From: Chitinophaga eiseniae
GTDB taxonomy: Bacteria > Bacteroidota > Bacteroidia > Chitinophagales > Chitinophagaceae
Direction of reading: 5' to 3'
Assembly: GCF_900167135.1 (NCBI RefSeq)
Contig: NZ_FUWZ01000003.1
Coordinates: 62,001-126,000, forward strand
DNA: 64,000 nt
Positions 50,744 to 60,328 of this stretch are shown in pieces (within the stretch, counting starts at the first letter, position 1; each line of letters begins with the position of its first letter). The translations under genes and the position numbers were made by a program. Below the pieces are notes generated by a model that saw nothing but the letters and a program-made list of their open reading frames with translations, made no database searches and was not told the DNA's origin.

Positions 50744-51907
50744 ATGCATATACTCTTCTTCACAGACATTTCGCCTTTCCCACAAAACGGGGGAGAAAGA
50801 ATCAGGAGTTACTACCTGATCAAATCCCTGTCGCAGCTGGGACACGAGGTTATTGCCGTGGTGCGGAACGTGGAAAAAGCGGATCCGGCGCTTTATCATC
50901 TCCCTCATGTTACGTTCCATACGTATGAAGTAAAAGACTTTGACCTGCTGACGCGCATTACCGGTAAACAGTACTTCCAGCGCTCCCCCGTCATCATGGA
51001 CATATTCCGGAAAATATGCCACGAATACCCGGTAGCGGTCGCCATACTGGATTACGGCTATGTAGGCCATTACATCTCCTTCTTTTCCGCCAGGAACATC
51101 CCCGTGATCCTGGGAACTCACAATGCCCAACCGATGATCACCTGGCAGCTGCCATCGGGCAACCTGCCGGACAGGTTACGCAAACTACAGCTGTTTAGCA
51201 TGGAAAAACTGCACGAACGGCTCTACTTTAAAAAGGCAGCGGCCGTATTGGTGGTCAGCGATGACGACCGTGCCTATCACACGCGTTTCCTGCCGGAAAA
51301 AAAAGTATTCACCGTACCCAATTTCCTTGACCAGAAAGATTATCTGCTGTCGGGCAAAAAACAACAACGGGTGCTGGTGATGACGGCCAACTTCGGCGTA
51401 TACATGAATTTCGCCGGACTGAAATGGTTTATTGAAAATGTATGGGACAACGCGCTGGCCGCAAAATACGACCTGTGGCTCGTAGGCAGAGGCTCGAAGG
51501 AAGCATTGAAAAGTATCACCGGTAAAGAGGATTACAAGAATATTGTTGCCTTCGGCAAAGTAGACGATGTGAAGTGGTATATCTCTGTGGCCACCGCGGT
51601 CATCATCCCCTTGATACACGGCAGCGGCACCCGGCTGAAATGCCTGGAAGCCATGGCGCTCGGCACACCGGTCATCAGCACTTCCAAGGGCGTGGAAGGT
51701 GTCAGAAGCAACCACTTCATAGTGGCCGACGGACCGGCAGCCTTCAAACAGTCACTGCTCTCCTTCGACAGCGATACAGACAAAGGCGTCCTTTTACAAA
51801 AAGATTTCCAGAAAGAATACAGTCTGGAGGTCAACAAACAACGCTTACAACAGATTATTAACTACGCCGTACGCGGTAAAATGACAACCCATGCTCAACC
51901 GGTTTAA
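50744..51907 (+). CDS. Glycosyltransferase (GT4-like)
   Basis: A 387-residue GT-B fold enzyme. The N-terminal half has NGGERIRSYYLIKSLSQLGHEV (acceptor-binding start of GT4 family), the middle carries VPNFLD, and the C-terminal half has the donor-site pattern PLIHGSGTRLKCLEAMALGTPVI, with E in the conserved position. It would add one sugar to the lipid-linked repeat unit in the cytoplasm; donor unknown. It starts 4 bp after the flippase gene, and the next gene overlaps it by 17 bp. Confidence 0.9.
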   Translation: MHILFFTDISPFPQNGGERIRSYYLIKSLSQLGHEVIAVVRNVEKADPALYHLPHVTFHTYEVKDFDLLTRITGKQYFQRSPVIMDIFRKICHEYPVAVAILDYGYVGHYISFFSARNIPVILGTHNAQPMITWQLPSGNLPDRLRKLQLFSMEKLHERLYFKKAAAVLVVSDDDRAYHTRFLPEKKVFTVPNFLDQKDYLLSGKKQQRVLVMTANFGVYMNFAGLKWFIENVWDNALAAKYDLWLVGRGSKEALKSITGKEDYKNIVAFGKVDDVKWYISVATAVIIPLIHGSGTRLKCLEAMALGTPVISTSKGVEGVRSNHFIVADGPAAFKQSLLSFDSDTDKGVLLQKDFQKEYSLEVNKQRLQQIINYAVRGKMTTHAQPV

Positions 51908-53156
51908 GATAGCGCTGTATACATTGCTCAGTGGCGTGAATGTAGCACTGGTGGGTCAGCTGAAACTGAATGAAGTCATGGTGCTGCTTTCCGCCCCGTT
52001 TGTATTTGACATCCGCGATTTCAGGGCTTTCCCGATGTTTCGCAAAATCATCGTGGCACTGACAGCGTTGTTTGTTTTTCAGGTTATCACCGACTTGTTC
52101 GTCGTGAACAGCACCGCCGAAAATTTCATGCGCGGATGGGCCGCCATTATCATGTCCATACTCTCTTTTCTCTTTCTGTTCAAAATAATGAAAGATGATA
52201 CCATCATCTTCTTCTTCCTGTGTATGACCCTCATAAAGAACATTATATGGACAGACGACAATGCAGACACGGACATGTCCTATTTCAAATTTAAAATGGT
52301 GCCTATCCTCTCCTACGGCGTATATATCCTTTCTTTTTTATTATACCGGAAAGGCCACTGGAAAGCAGTTCTGGCGCTGTTGCTGTCATACTGCCTGCTG
52401 TGTATCGCAAGGGATTCCCGCTCAACAGGGATGATCTTTTTCCTGGGCGCTATCATCATTTACTGTTTTAACAGCGGGATGCAACTCACCCGCGACCGGC
52501 TCCTGGTATTTGGCATAGCGGGACTGCTGCTCTTCCAGTTTGCCTACGGATGTTATGTGACTGCTGTATTAAACCATGAGTGGGGTGGAGAACATGCATC
52601 GGAGCAGATAGAGCGCCTCGACAATCCCTACAACCCTTTGGAGCTGCTGATGACAGGCCGCGGTGAAACCTTTGCAGCACTGGCAGCCATCAGCGACGCC
52701 CCGTTGTTCGGCCATGGTTCCTGGGCGAAAGACGATAACCTCAAATATTACCGCATCCTGCTGCTCTACCAGAATGAAGAAATGAATGAGCGGCTGGCCA
52801 CCTCCACCGACCACCTGATCCCCAGCCATTCCATTTTGCTGGGGGCCTGGGTCAACTGCGGAATCGGTGGATTCCTGGCGGTGCTGGCGGTATTTATCCT
52901 GCTGCTGAGGATGGGATGCTACCTGATAGGCAATGCAGCAGACACCGCATTGTATCCCGTGTTGGTACTAATGACCCTTGGAGTCGTCTGGACCTTTCTT
53001 TTTTCACCGATACAGCAGCTGCGGTTCAATATCCCGGCCATCGGCGCTATACTGCTGCGGGCATACTATGAATGCATTACGGAAAGACATGAAGCAGCAG
53101 CGATGGAGCCTGCACCCCAAAAAATGGTTTTCATCTCCCCGAAGGGGGAAATATAA
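51891..53156 (+). CDS. O-antigen-polymerase-like protein (Wzy candidate)
   Basis: A 421-residue membrane protein with about ten hydrophobic helices and a large periplasmic loop in the second half (about 230-310, containing LDNPYNPLELLMTGRGETF and PSHSILLGAWVNCGIGG). The H-x-x-L-L-G-x-W-V wording in that loop matches O-antigen ligase/polymerase families. It would polymerise repeat units in the periplasm. Sequence conservation in this family is low, so Wzy is assigned from topology and context. Confidence 0.75.
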   Translation: MLNRFKIALYTLLSGVNVALVGQLKLNEVMVLLSAPFVFDIRDFRAFPMFRKIIVALTALFVFQVITDLFVVNSTAENFMRGWAAIIMSILSFLFLFKIMKDDTIIFFFLCMTLIKNIIWTDDNADTDMSYFKFKMVPILSYGVYILSFLLYRKGHWKAVLALLLSYCLLCIARDSRSTGMIFFLGAIIIYCFNSGMQLTRDRLLVFGIAGLLLFQFAYGCYVTAVLNHEWGGEHASEQIERLDNPYNPLELLMTGRGETFAALAAISDAPLFGHGSWAKDDNLKYYRILLLYQNEEMNERLATSTDHLIPSHSILLGAWVNCGIGGFLAVLAVFILLLRMGCYLIGNAADTALYPVLVLMTLGVVWTFLFSPIQQLRFNIPAIGAILLRAYYECITERHEAAAMEPAPQKMVFISPKGEI

Positions 53157-53176
53157 ATGGCAAAAAAACAAGCACG

Positions 53177-54322
53177 ATGAAAATATGCTTTATCACACTC
53201 GGCGATATTAAATCCATTGCCACCATGAAACGGGCCATCGGCATGGCCAACCCTCTTCTGTCAATCGGCTGGGAGGTGGCTATCATTGCGCAGGACAGTA
53301 ACGAAAACAGAAAACGCATTGCCATGGAATGCAGTGATGCCGTGCAGGTGCATTATTATCCCGAAGGTACGGCAACGGAAGAAGTACGTATTAAAACAGC
53401 CCTGGTAAATGAAATAGGCCCGGACTACATTGTCTTTTGCTCTTTTAGCTTCCGCAACCGGATTCTAAAAAACAAACTAAAACACAAGCCCATCATACTC
53501 ATTGAACACTCAGAGTTACCCTCCGGCATCCCGGACAACAGGGGCCTGCGTAAATATGCAATGCTGGCGCTGGAACAATGGTCGGTATTATATGCAGACG
53601 GGTTATTATGTGCCAGTCAATATCTCTGTAAGACCTATACGAAAAAAGCGGCGCAGCTCTTCCGGAGACAGTTACCCATACTCTACTCCCCCTATGCTTT
53701 CAACAACGACGTGGTGGAATCCCCCCGCGTCCGCTACCAGGAGTTAAAGGAAATGTATGCCGGTAAAACGCTGCTGCTCTATATGGGCACGCTTACCCGT
53801 AACTATGGGCTGTTTAGTATGCTGCAGGCCATGGAAATGATCTGCCGCGAACGTCCGGATACGACCCTGTTGCTGTTGGGAAGGGGACGCCATCAGGAAG
53901 AGGCCAAAGTTTTTGTGGAGGAGAAGGGATTATCTCCACAGGTACAATTCCTGGGTTATACGCCGGAAGAGGAACTAAGCTCCTATTTCGCCGCCGCAGA
54001 CGCCTTTATATCTCCGCTGAATGATACTGTACAGGATTGGGCGCGTTGTCCCAGCAAAATCTACATGTACATACCTTTTAACAAACCGGTGTTTACCGGC
54101 AATATTGGCGAGCCGGCGGAGATATTTGGCAGGGATGGACATTATTTTGACAACAGGGCGCCGGCTTCGTTGGCGGCGCTTATCGGCCGGCTGGCATCGG
54201 GGGAGCTGAAGCCGGCGCCGGTGGATAAAGCGGCACACAGCTGGGAAAAGCGCGCCATTGATTTCACCGCATGGACCAACAGTAATTATGCGTCCAAAGT
54301 ATTACCCATTGCTAACCTATAA
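53177..54322 (+). CDS. Glycosyltransferase (GT4-like)
   Basis: A 381-residue GT-B fold protein. It starts MKICFITLGDIKSIATMKRA and contains PIILIEHSELPSG and a donor-binding half (LLYMGTLTRNYGLFSMLQAM, LLLGRGRHQEEAK, DAFISPLNDTVQDWARCPSK). The acidic/serine donor pocket here reads CPSKIYMYIPFNKPV, typical of GT4. It lies 20 bp after the polymerase gene. Its sugar and linkage are not predictable. Confidence 0.86.
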   Translation: MKICFITLGDIKSIATMKRAIGMANPLLSIGWEVAIIAQDSNENRKRIAMECSDAVQVHYYPEGTATEEVRIKTALVNEIGPDYIVFCSFSFRNRILKNKLKHKPIILIEHSELPSGIPDNRGLRKYAMLALEQWSVLYADGLLCASQYLCKTYTKKAAQLFRRQLPILYSPYAFNNDVVESPRVRYQELKEMYAGKTLLLYMGTLTRNYGLFSMLQAMEMICRERPDTTLLLLGRGRHQEEAKVFVEEKGLSPQVQFLGYTPEEELSSYFAAADAFISPLNDTVQDWARCPSKIYMYIPFNKPVFTGNIGEPAEIFGRDGHYFDNRAPASLAALIGRLASGELKPAPVDKAAHSWEKRAIDFTAWTNSNYASKVLPIANL

Positions 54323-54333
54323 ATGCATGCAAC

Positions 54334-55260
54334 GTGAATTATGTTTATTACAGAGATCCTAAAGGTAATTTTGGGGATGACCTGAACGGTTGGTTGTGGC
54401 CGCAGTTGTTTGGCGAGGGAAAAAATGATGATCCCGATGTGTTCCTCGGCATTGGCTCCATCCTGTACGATGGTTCACCGCTGTTCCGAGACCTGGCGGC
54501 ACAACGTAAAATTGTATTTGGGGCCGGCGTCCGGCCCACCCATAAAACATTTCAACTCAGCAGCCGCTGGGATATCCGTTTTCTGAGAGGACCGTTATCA
54601 GCCTATGCTTTTAACAATCAGTTTCCCTATATCGCCGATGCCGCTTATGCTATCCGTCAACTGCCGGAGTTCAACAACCTGCTGCACCTACCTAAAAAAT
54701 ACAACGTAAGCGTAATGCCCTATTTTAAATCAGTGCCTTTTTTCGATTGGCAAAGCATCTGTTTCCGGTTGGGATTCAACTACATCTCTCCACACGCCGA
54801 AAAGGGCGTAGCGCATACGCTGCAGGAGATTGCCGCTTCCCGCTACGTGATCACCGAAGCCATGCACGGCGCTATCCTGGCCGATGCGTTGAGGGTTCCC
54901 TGGCACAGGTTTTTGTTGTCTACCCCCCATACGGAAGGCAGTGGCGTATCGGAGTTTAAATGGATGGATTGGCAGACAGCCATCCACCTCTATAATATCA
55001 ACGCCACTCCGGTAAAGCTGTACCGCAAATCATTCCTGCACCAGGAAATAAAGTCGATCTCCGGCAATCGTATCAGCGCGGAATTTTTCATCCCCGGACG
55101 GGTAAAATCCGAGTTACTGAAAACACTGGAAAACATAGCGGAGTTCTATCTGTCGGAGGACGCCGTGATCAGGCGTATTGACGATAAAATTCATGACCAG
55201 ACGGCACTGTTGCGGAGCGAACAGTCAATAGATACATCCTCATTTATTACAACACATTAG
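54334..55260 (+). CDS. Polysaccharide pyruvyl transferase family protein
   Basis: A 308-residue protein starting at a GTG (54334). The opening NYVYYRDPKGNFGDDLNGWL has the GNFGDDLN motif of pyruvyltransferases, and the C-terminal half has VITEAMHGAILADALRVPW with the catalytic-type E and H residues (EAMHGAI). Family members add ketal-linked pyruvate from PEP to a sugar, giving negative charge. It is 11 bp after the preceding glycosyltransferase gene. Confidence 0.88.
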   Translation: MNYVYYRDPKGNFGDDLNGWLWPQLFGEGKNDDPDVFLGIGSILYDGSPLFRDLAAQRKIVFGAGVRPTHKTFQLSSRWDIRFLRGPLSAYAFNNQFPYIADAAYAIRQLPEFNNLLHLPKKYNVSVMPYFKSVPFFDWQSICFRLGFNYISPHAEKGVAHTLQEIAASRYVITEAMHGAILADALRVPWHRFLLSTPHTEGSGVSEFKWMDWQTAIHLYNINATPVKLYRKSFLHQEIKSISGNRISAEFFIPGRVKSELLKTLENIAEFYLSEDAVIRRIDDKIHDQTALLRSEQSIDTSSFITTH

Positions 55261-55262
55261 TT

Positions 55263-56621
55263 ATGCAAAGGGAATTCATTTTATCAGCCGGAGAAGGGCA
55301 TTTCTTTTTTGGATTTCATGACCTGGTAGCATGGAATGCTGCCGGCGATAAGCTATTGGCTTTGCAGGCGCCGGACATTACGGCGCCGCCGGACCCGCAG
55401 GTAGCATGCGGTATTGGTTATTTTGACGCCTCCAGGCAGTTTCACCGGCTGGGCGGCACCTATGCGTACAACTACCCGCAGGGCGCCCGTCAGCAGTGGA
55501 TCGGGGGCACAGACACCTTTATAGTAAATGATCGCGTAGGAAATAAATGGGGAGCCCGTATCTATGATACAGGCACCGGCCGCTGCGTATCTACATTACC
55601 ATTGCCCGCACATGTGATCACAGACGAAGGGATGGCTTTTGGATTAGATTATGCGCGGCTATTCCGTGTTGGTGGATATGGTTATACCGGACTTCCAGAC
55701 AAACAGGCGCATATCCATGCGCCTGTGGATTCCGGGATCACTAAACATAATATATATACCGGTGAACAGTCGCTGTTGCTATCCGTAGCAGCAGTGGCTA
55801 ACTACCGGATGAACCCTTCGCTCGGGCAGCATCATTACATCACCCACCTGGTCCTGAACCCCTCACAAACAAAGCTGGCGTTCTTACACCGGTATAAGCT
55901 GAAAGATGGTGGTGAAACAACACGGCTGATGACCGTCGCCACAGACGGCAGCGGGCTTAAATGCCTGTCCACAGGCTTCCTTAGCCATTTCGACTGGAAA
56001 GATGACCACCATATTGCCATCTGGGGAAGGACCGGCAGCGGTATAGAAAAGCTCCGCGGGTCGTTGCTGTATAAAATGATGCCGGCCGGCCTGATCGCCA
56101 ACGGTAAAAAGATATTGAAGCAACTATTGTATACGCGGACGAAAGGCGCTAAAGCAGTAGCGCCCTTTAACTGGCTGCTGCTCGAAGATACGGACGACGC
56201 CATACCCGCTATGCTGGCGAAAGACATTATCACGGAAGACGGCCATCCGATGTTTTGCCCGGCCGACCGGGACTGGATGATCTGTGACACCTATCCCGAC
56301 CAGCAGGGCATCCGCACACTGTTTCTCTTCAGATACAGCACGCAACAAAAAACAACATTGGGCACCTACCGGATGATCGATACCAAACCAGATCTGCAAC
56401 TGGCCGGCCGGCTGCTGGAGGGAGTAGATGAAGGCGTATTAAAAGCATTTTCGCTGGAGCAGCTGGCCTTCACCAGGAGTGGACTTCACTGCGACCTGCA
56501 TCCCCGCTGGAAGCGCGATGGCAGCCTGGTGGCTTTTGACTCCATTCATGAGGGCAGCCGGTTGATCTATGGATACGATGTGAGCAACATTATTCACACA
56601 AATAAAAACCTGTTGGTATGA
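55263..56621 (+). CDS. Beta-propeller-like protein of unknown function in the polysaccharide locus
   Basis: A 452-residue protein with no signal peptide and no membrane helix, so probably cytoplasmic. It shows repeated blades of the WD40/TolB type: FFFGFHDLVAWNAAGDKLLAL, THLVLNPSQTKLAFLHRYK, SHFDWKDDHHIAIWGR, and CDLHPRWKRDGSLVAFDSIH near the end. The last resembles the histidine-containing DLHPRWxxDG element of oligogalacturonate lyases. No known enzyme signature is complete. Its stop overlaps the next glycosyltransferase start by 4 bp (ATGA), which ties it firmly to this operon. A role in recognising or modifying a sugar is guesswork. Confidence 0.7.
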   Translation: MQREFILSAGEGHFFFGFHDLVAWNAAGDKLLALQAPDITAPPDPQVACGIGYFDASRQFHRLGGTYAYNYPQGARQQWIGGTDTFIVNDRVGNKWGARIYDTGTGRCVSTLPLPAHVITDEGMAFGLDYARLFRVGGYGYTGLPDKQAHIHAPVDSGITKHNIYTGEQSLLLSVAAVANYRMNPSLGQHHYITHLVLNPSQTKLAFLHRYKLKDGGETTRLMTVATDGSGLKCLSTGFLSHFDWKDDHHIAIWGRTGSGIEKLRGSLLYKMMPAGLIANGKKILKQLLYTRTKGAKAVAPFNWLLLEDTDDAIPAMLAKDIITEDGHPMFCPADRDWMICDTYPDQQGIRTLFLFRYSTQQKTTLGTYRMIDTKPDLQLAGRLLEGVDEGVLKAFSLEQLAFTRSGLHCDLHPRWKRDGSLVAFDSIHEGSRLIYGYDVSNIIHTNKNLLV

Positions 56622-57694
56622 TAGCGATCCTACAGCCACTGGTACCTCATTACAGGGAACATTTCTTTAACCGGCTGCGGGAGCAGGCGCCGTTTGACCT
56701 GTATTGTTATAGTGGCGCGAAAGCTCTCCGGCAGCAGCACCTCGCTGCCGGCCGCACTTCAGTCAAACCGCTGCCTGCCTGGAACATAGGGCCGTTTGTA
56801 CTATACAACCCATTGCGTTTTTTTAAATCGGACTACAAGGTATTGGTACTGATGCTCAATTTCGCCCACCTGTCTACCTGGCTCATTCTGCTGCTCAAAC
56901 CATTCCTGAAACAAAAGGTGATCCTCTGGGGGCACGGCATTTCCGTCAAGCGATATGTACAGGAAGAACAACAGCCCAGCCGCCCGCTGAAATGGATGAT
57001 GCAGCTGGCGGACGCCACCTGGTTTTATACCCCCCGTGAAATGGAGCTATGGCAAAGGGTTATGCCCGGCTTAAATGCCGTAGCCTTGAATAATACTATT
57101 TCGGAAGTAGAGCGGATCATACAACAGCCGGCGCCCGACAAGGCATTGCTAAGAAAGAAATACGGTATTACCGGCAGCAGGGTACTGATATACTGCGCCC
57201 GGTTTAATGAAACTGGCAGGCGTATTGACCTTCTGTTGAAGCTCATCGCGGAGACCGACCCCGCAGCATACAACTTCATCATTATCGGGGCGGGAAAATA
57301 CAAACCTGCCTTCAATGAATATCCTCATGTACATGACTTTGGCGCGGTATACGACACCGCCACCAAACAGGAACTGTTCGGACTGGCAGACCTCTATTTC
57401 CAGCCCGGATGGATTGGGCTGTCTGCCGTGGAAGCAATGGCTTATGGCAAGCCGGTATGCACATTCAAGCGCAGCGAGGCAGTATTGCAATGCGTAGAAT
57501 ACAGCTATATCCGGGATGGCTATAACGGTTTGATCTTTAAAAACATGGACGAGTGCCTGTATATACTGGACACCCTTTCGGACGAAGAAATTGCCGCCAT
57601 GGGCCGGCAGGCCAGGTGTTTTGTAGAAGACAACCTGACAATGACCGCCATGGTGAATAATGCGGCGCACTCACTGCACGCGATGGACCAATAA
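56618..57694 (+). CDS. Glycosyltransferase (GT4-like)
   Basis: A 358-residue GT-B enzyme. It begins MIAILQPLVPHYREHFFNRL, has VILWGHGISVKRY in the N-terminal half, IYCARFNETGRRIDLLL at the domain junction and a donor-binding segment PGWIGLSAVEAMAYGKPV with the E-x7-E type glutamate. It is translationally coupled to the beta-propeller gene. Its donor sugar is unknown. Confidence 0.9.
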   Translation: MIAILQPLVPHYREHFFNRLREQAPFDLYCYSGAKALRQQHLAAGRTSVKPLPAWNIGPFVLYNPLRFFKSDYKVLVLMLNFAHLSTWLILLLKPFLKQKVILWGHGISVKRYVQEEQQPSRPLKWMMQLADATWFYTPREMELWQRVMPGLNAVALNNTISEVERIIQQPAPDKALLRKKYGITGSRVLIYCARFNETGRRIDLLLKLIAETDPAAYNFIIIGAGKYKPAFNEYPHVHDFGAVYDTATKQELFGLADLYFQPGWIGLSAVEAMAYGKPVCTFKRSEAVLQCVEYSYIRDGYNGLIFKNMDECLYILDTLSDEEIAAMGRQARCFVEDNLTMTAMVNNAAHSLHAMDQ

Positions 57695-57703
57695 TACTCA
57701 TTT

Positions 57704-58834
57704 ATGAAAATACTTTTTATCGTTCCTTCTTATAAGCCCGCTTATATATACGGCGGCCCCGTTGTTGTGATAGCCCGCCTGGCAGAACAACTTACCCTGA
57801 TGGGACACCAGGTGGAGGTATACACCACCACCGCCAATGGTGACAAGGAACTCGACATAGCGGCCAACAGCGCCGTGGTAATGGATGGCGTAAAAGTGAC
57901 CTATTTTAAACGGATCACCGGCGACCATACCCATGTGTCACCGGCGTTGTGGAAGGCCGTCTGGACCAATGCCGGACAGTTCGATAAAATACATATCCAC
58001 TCGTGGTGGAACCTCCTGGTAATCGGAGCTTCCTTTATTTGTAAATGGAAAAAGGTAAAACCATTGCTGTCGCCACATGGCATGTTCTGTGACTATGTGC
58101 TCACTGCCAGGAACAACCGCAGCAAAAAACTGCTGCACAGGGCGATGGGTAAACGCCTGCTGCGCAACACCTATCTGCATGTTTCATCCGAACTGGAATG
58201 GAAAGAGTGTCAGCAGGTGATCAAAGGCTGGGAAGGAGGACTGGTATTTAACCTTGTAGCGCTACCGGAAGGGAATTATACCCGTACAGAAAACAGCGTG
58301 TTTACCATCAGCTTTTTATCGCGCATAGACCCTAAGAAGGGACTCGATTTGCTGATCCTTGCGCTCTCCAGGGTATCTTTCCCCTACCGGTTGCTGATTG
58401 CCGGCACCGGCGACGACAAATATGTACGAACGCTAAAAGCGCTGATTGCTTCACTGGACATGAGCCATAACGTTGAATGGGTAGGCTGGAAAGGAAGCAG
58501 GGACAAATTTGATTTTCTGGCCGGCACCGATCTTTTCGCCCTCATTTCCCGCAACGAAAACTTTGCCATCGTGGTCATAGAAGCATTATATGCAGGTACC
58601 CCGGTACTGATCAGCGACCAGGTCGGACTGGCGGGTTATGTACGGGAGCATGACCTGGGCTGGGTGACTTCAATAGGCAGCGCGGAGGCTATCAGCGCGC
58701 AGCTTGAGGAGGCGTACCGCGATAAGCTCAGACGGACGTATATCACTCGTAGCGCACCCGGACGGGTCCGGGATGACTTTAATGATGCCCGGCTGGCATC
58801 GTCCTATATACAACTCTATAAAAAATATAATTAG
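57704..58834 (+). CDS. Glycosyltransferase (GT4-like)
   Basis: A 376-residue GT-B enzyme opening MKILFIVPSYKPAYIYGGPV, which is the classical GT4 start. Further motifs are HIHSWWNLL, LSPHGMFCDYVL and the donor-binding SRNENFAIVVIEALYAGTPVLIS with the EX7E glutamates. The gene abuts the next glycosyltransferase directly (stop TAG then ATG). It transfers a sugar from an activated donor to the growing lipid-linked repeat unit; the donor is unknown. Confidence 0.93.
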   Translation: MKILFIVPSYKPAYIYGGPVVVIARLAEQLTLMGHQVEVYTTTANGDKELDIAANSAVVMDGVKVTYFKRITGDHTHVSPALWKAVWTNAGQFDKIHIHSWWNLLVIGASFICKWKKVKPLLSPHGMFCDYVLTARNNRSKKLLHRAMGKRLLRNTYLHVSSELEWKECQQVIKGWEGGLVFNLVALPEGNYTRTENSVFTISFLSRIDPKKGLDLLILALSRVSFPYRLLIAGTGDDKYVRTLKALIASLDMSHNVEWVGWKGSRDKFDFLAGTDLFALISRNENFAIVVIEALYAGTPVLISDQVGLAGYVREHDLGWVTSIGSAEAISAQLEEAYRDKLRRTYITRSAPGRVRDDFNDARLASSYIQLYKKYN

Positions 58835-59740
58835 ATGGATTTGGCCGTAGTGATACTCACCTATAATGAATCGTTGCACCTGTCGCGCTGCCTCGAAAGC
58901 CTGCGGCAGATAGCCACCACCATTTACGTAGTGGATGCCTTTTCCACAGATGATACGGTGTCCATCGCGGAAAGCTACGGAGCAAGGGTCTTTCAGCGCA
59001 AATGGGTCAACTATGCCGACCAGTTTCAATGGGCGCTGGACCATGCCGGCATTACGGCATCGTGGGTGATGCGGATGGATGCAGATGAATACCTCGAACC
59101 AGGGCTGCAACAGGAAATAGCCTCGCGCATGACCACGATTGCCGGCGATATCACGGGAATATATATACGCCGGAAAGTCCTGTTTAAAGGAAAGTGGATC
59201 CGTTACGGAGGTTTTTATCCGCACACCCTGCTAAGGATCTGGCGCAACCGGGTGGGCAGCATCGAACAGCGCTGGATGGACGAACACATCGTATTATCAG
59301 AAGGTAATACCATACGGTTCAATGAACATATCGTAGACGATAACCTGAACTCCATCCATTGGTGGGTAAACAAACATAACAATTATGCGATCCGGGAAAT
59401 GGTAGACCTGCTCAATATCCGGTACGGCTTCTGGCAAACAGACGACCGTTTGCTAAGGGCGCAGGGATCGCAGGCTAAACGCAAGCGGTTCCTGAAAGAA
59501 AAAGTATACGCTGTGCTATCCCCCGGGGCGCGGGCTTCGATGTATTTCCTTTTTCGCTATGTCCTGCGTTATGGCTTCCTTGACGGATATAAGGGCTTTT
59601 TGTTTCATTTTATGCAGGGGTACTGGTATCGTTTACTCGTGGACGTAAATGTACAGGAGTTCCAACAGAAGCTAAAAGGCGGCGAGACCAGGGAAGATGT
59701 GGTGGCACTGCTAAAACAAGATTATAACATTCATATCTGA
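58835..59740 (+). CDS. Glycosyltransferase family 2
   Basis: A 301-residue GT-A fold enzyme. It begins MDLAVVILTYNESLHLSRCLE and shows VVDAFSTDDTV and the metal-binding MRMDADEYLEP (DxD-type). The C-terminal tail is basic and partly hydrophobic (about 225-260), which may anchor it to the membrane. It is in a run of coupled glycosyltransferase genes and adds one sugar. Confidence 0.93.
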   Translation: MDLAVVILTYNESLHLSRCLESLRQIATTIYVVDAFSTDDTVSIAESYGARVFQRKWVNYADQFQWALDHAGITASWVMRMDADEYLEPGLQQEIASRMTTIAGDITGIYIRRKVLFKGKWIRYGGFYPHTLLRIWRNRVGSIEQRWMDEHIVLSEGNTIRFNEHIVDDNLNSIHWWVNKHNNYAIREMVDLLNIRYGFWQTDDRLLRAQGSQAKRKRFLKEKVYAVLSPGARASMYFLFRYVLRYGFLDGYKGFLFHFMQGYWYRLLVDVNVQEFQQKLKGGETREDVVALLKQDYNIHI

Positions 59741-59746
59741 TATTAC

Positions 59747-60328
59747 ATGAAATCCAATCTTGCAGCTTTTAACACCGGTACCTACCATGCCGGTCCCAAA
59801 TGGAAAGTGCTGGCCTGGTACTTTTGCAATTACTATGTGCTCAACAGCGCTCTTCCCTGGCCATATGCCCTGAAACGGGCACTGCTAAGGCTATTCGGCG
59901 CCACCATCGGTAAAGGACTGGTGATTAAACCAAAAGTGCGGGTCAAGTACCCCTGGCGGTTGACCATCGGTGATCATTGCTGGTTGGGGGAAGGCGTATG
60001 GATAGATAACCTGGAAGATGTAACGCTGGGCAACGACGTCTGTATTTCCCAGGGAGCGCTGCTGCTGACAGGCAATCATGACTATAAACGGCCTGATTTC
60101 CCTTACCGGCTGGGAAAAATCCATATCGAAAGCGGGGCCTGGATCGGCGCCATGGCTGTGGTCTGCGCGGGCGTCACATGCGGCTCCCATAGCGTACTGA
60201 CGGTAAACGCCGTAGCATCAAGGGATTTGCAGCCGTGGATGATTTATTCCGGTAATCCCGCGCTCCCCGTTCGTACGCGGGAAATGACCAACCATTCGGT
60301 CACCATTCTAAATGCAGCAGTCATATGA
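59747..60328 (+). CDS. wcaF: Hexapeptide-repeat acetyltransferase (WcaF-like)
   Basis: A 193-residue left-handed beta-helix protein. The isoleucine-rich hexapeptide pattern runs from about 60 to 165 (VRVKYPWRLTIGDHCWLGEGVWIDN), followed by TGNHDYKRPDFPY, the WcaF family signature loop. It transfers acetyl from acetyl-CoA to a sugar. It overlaps the downstream wzi-like gene by 4 bp. The family name comes from colanic acid loci. Confidence 0.88.
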   Translation: MKSNLAAFNTGTYHAGPKWKVLAWYFCNYYVLNSALPWPYALKRALLRLFGATIGKGLVIKPKVRVKYPWRLTIGDHCWLGEGVWIDNLEDVTLGNDVCISQGALLLTGNHDYKRPDFPYRLGKIHIESGAWIGAMAVVCAGVTCGSHSVLTVNAVASRDLQPWMIYSGNPALPVRTREMTNHSVTILNAAVI

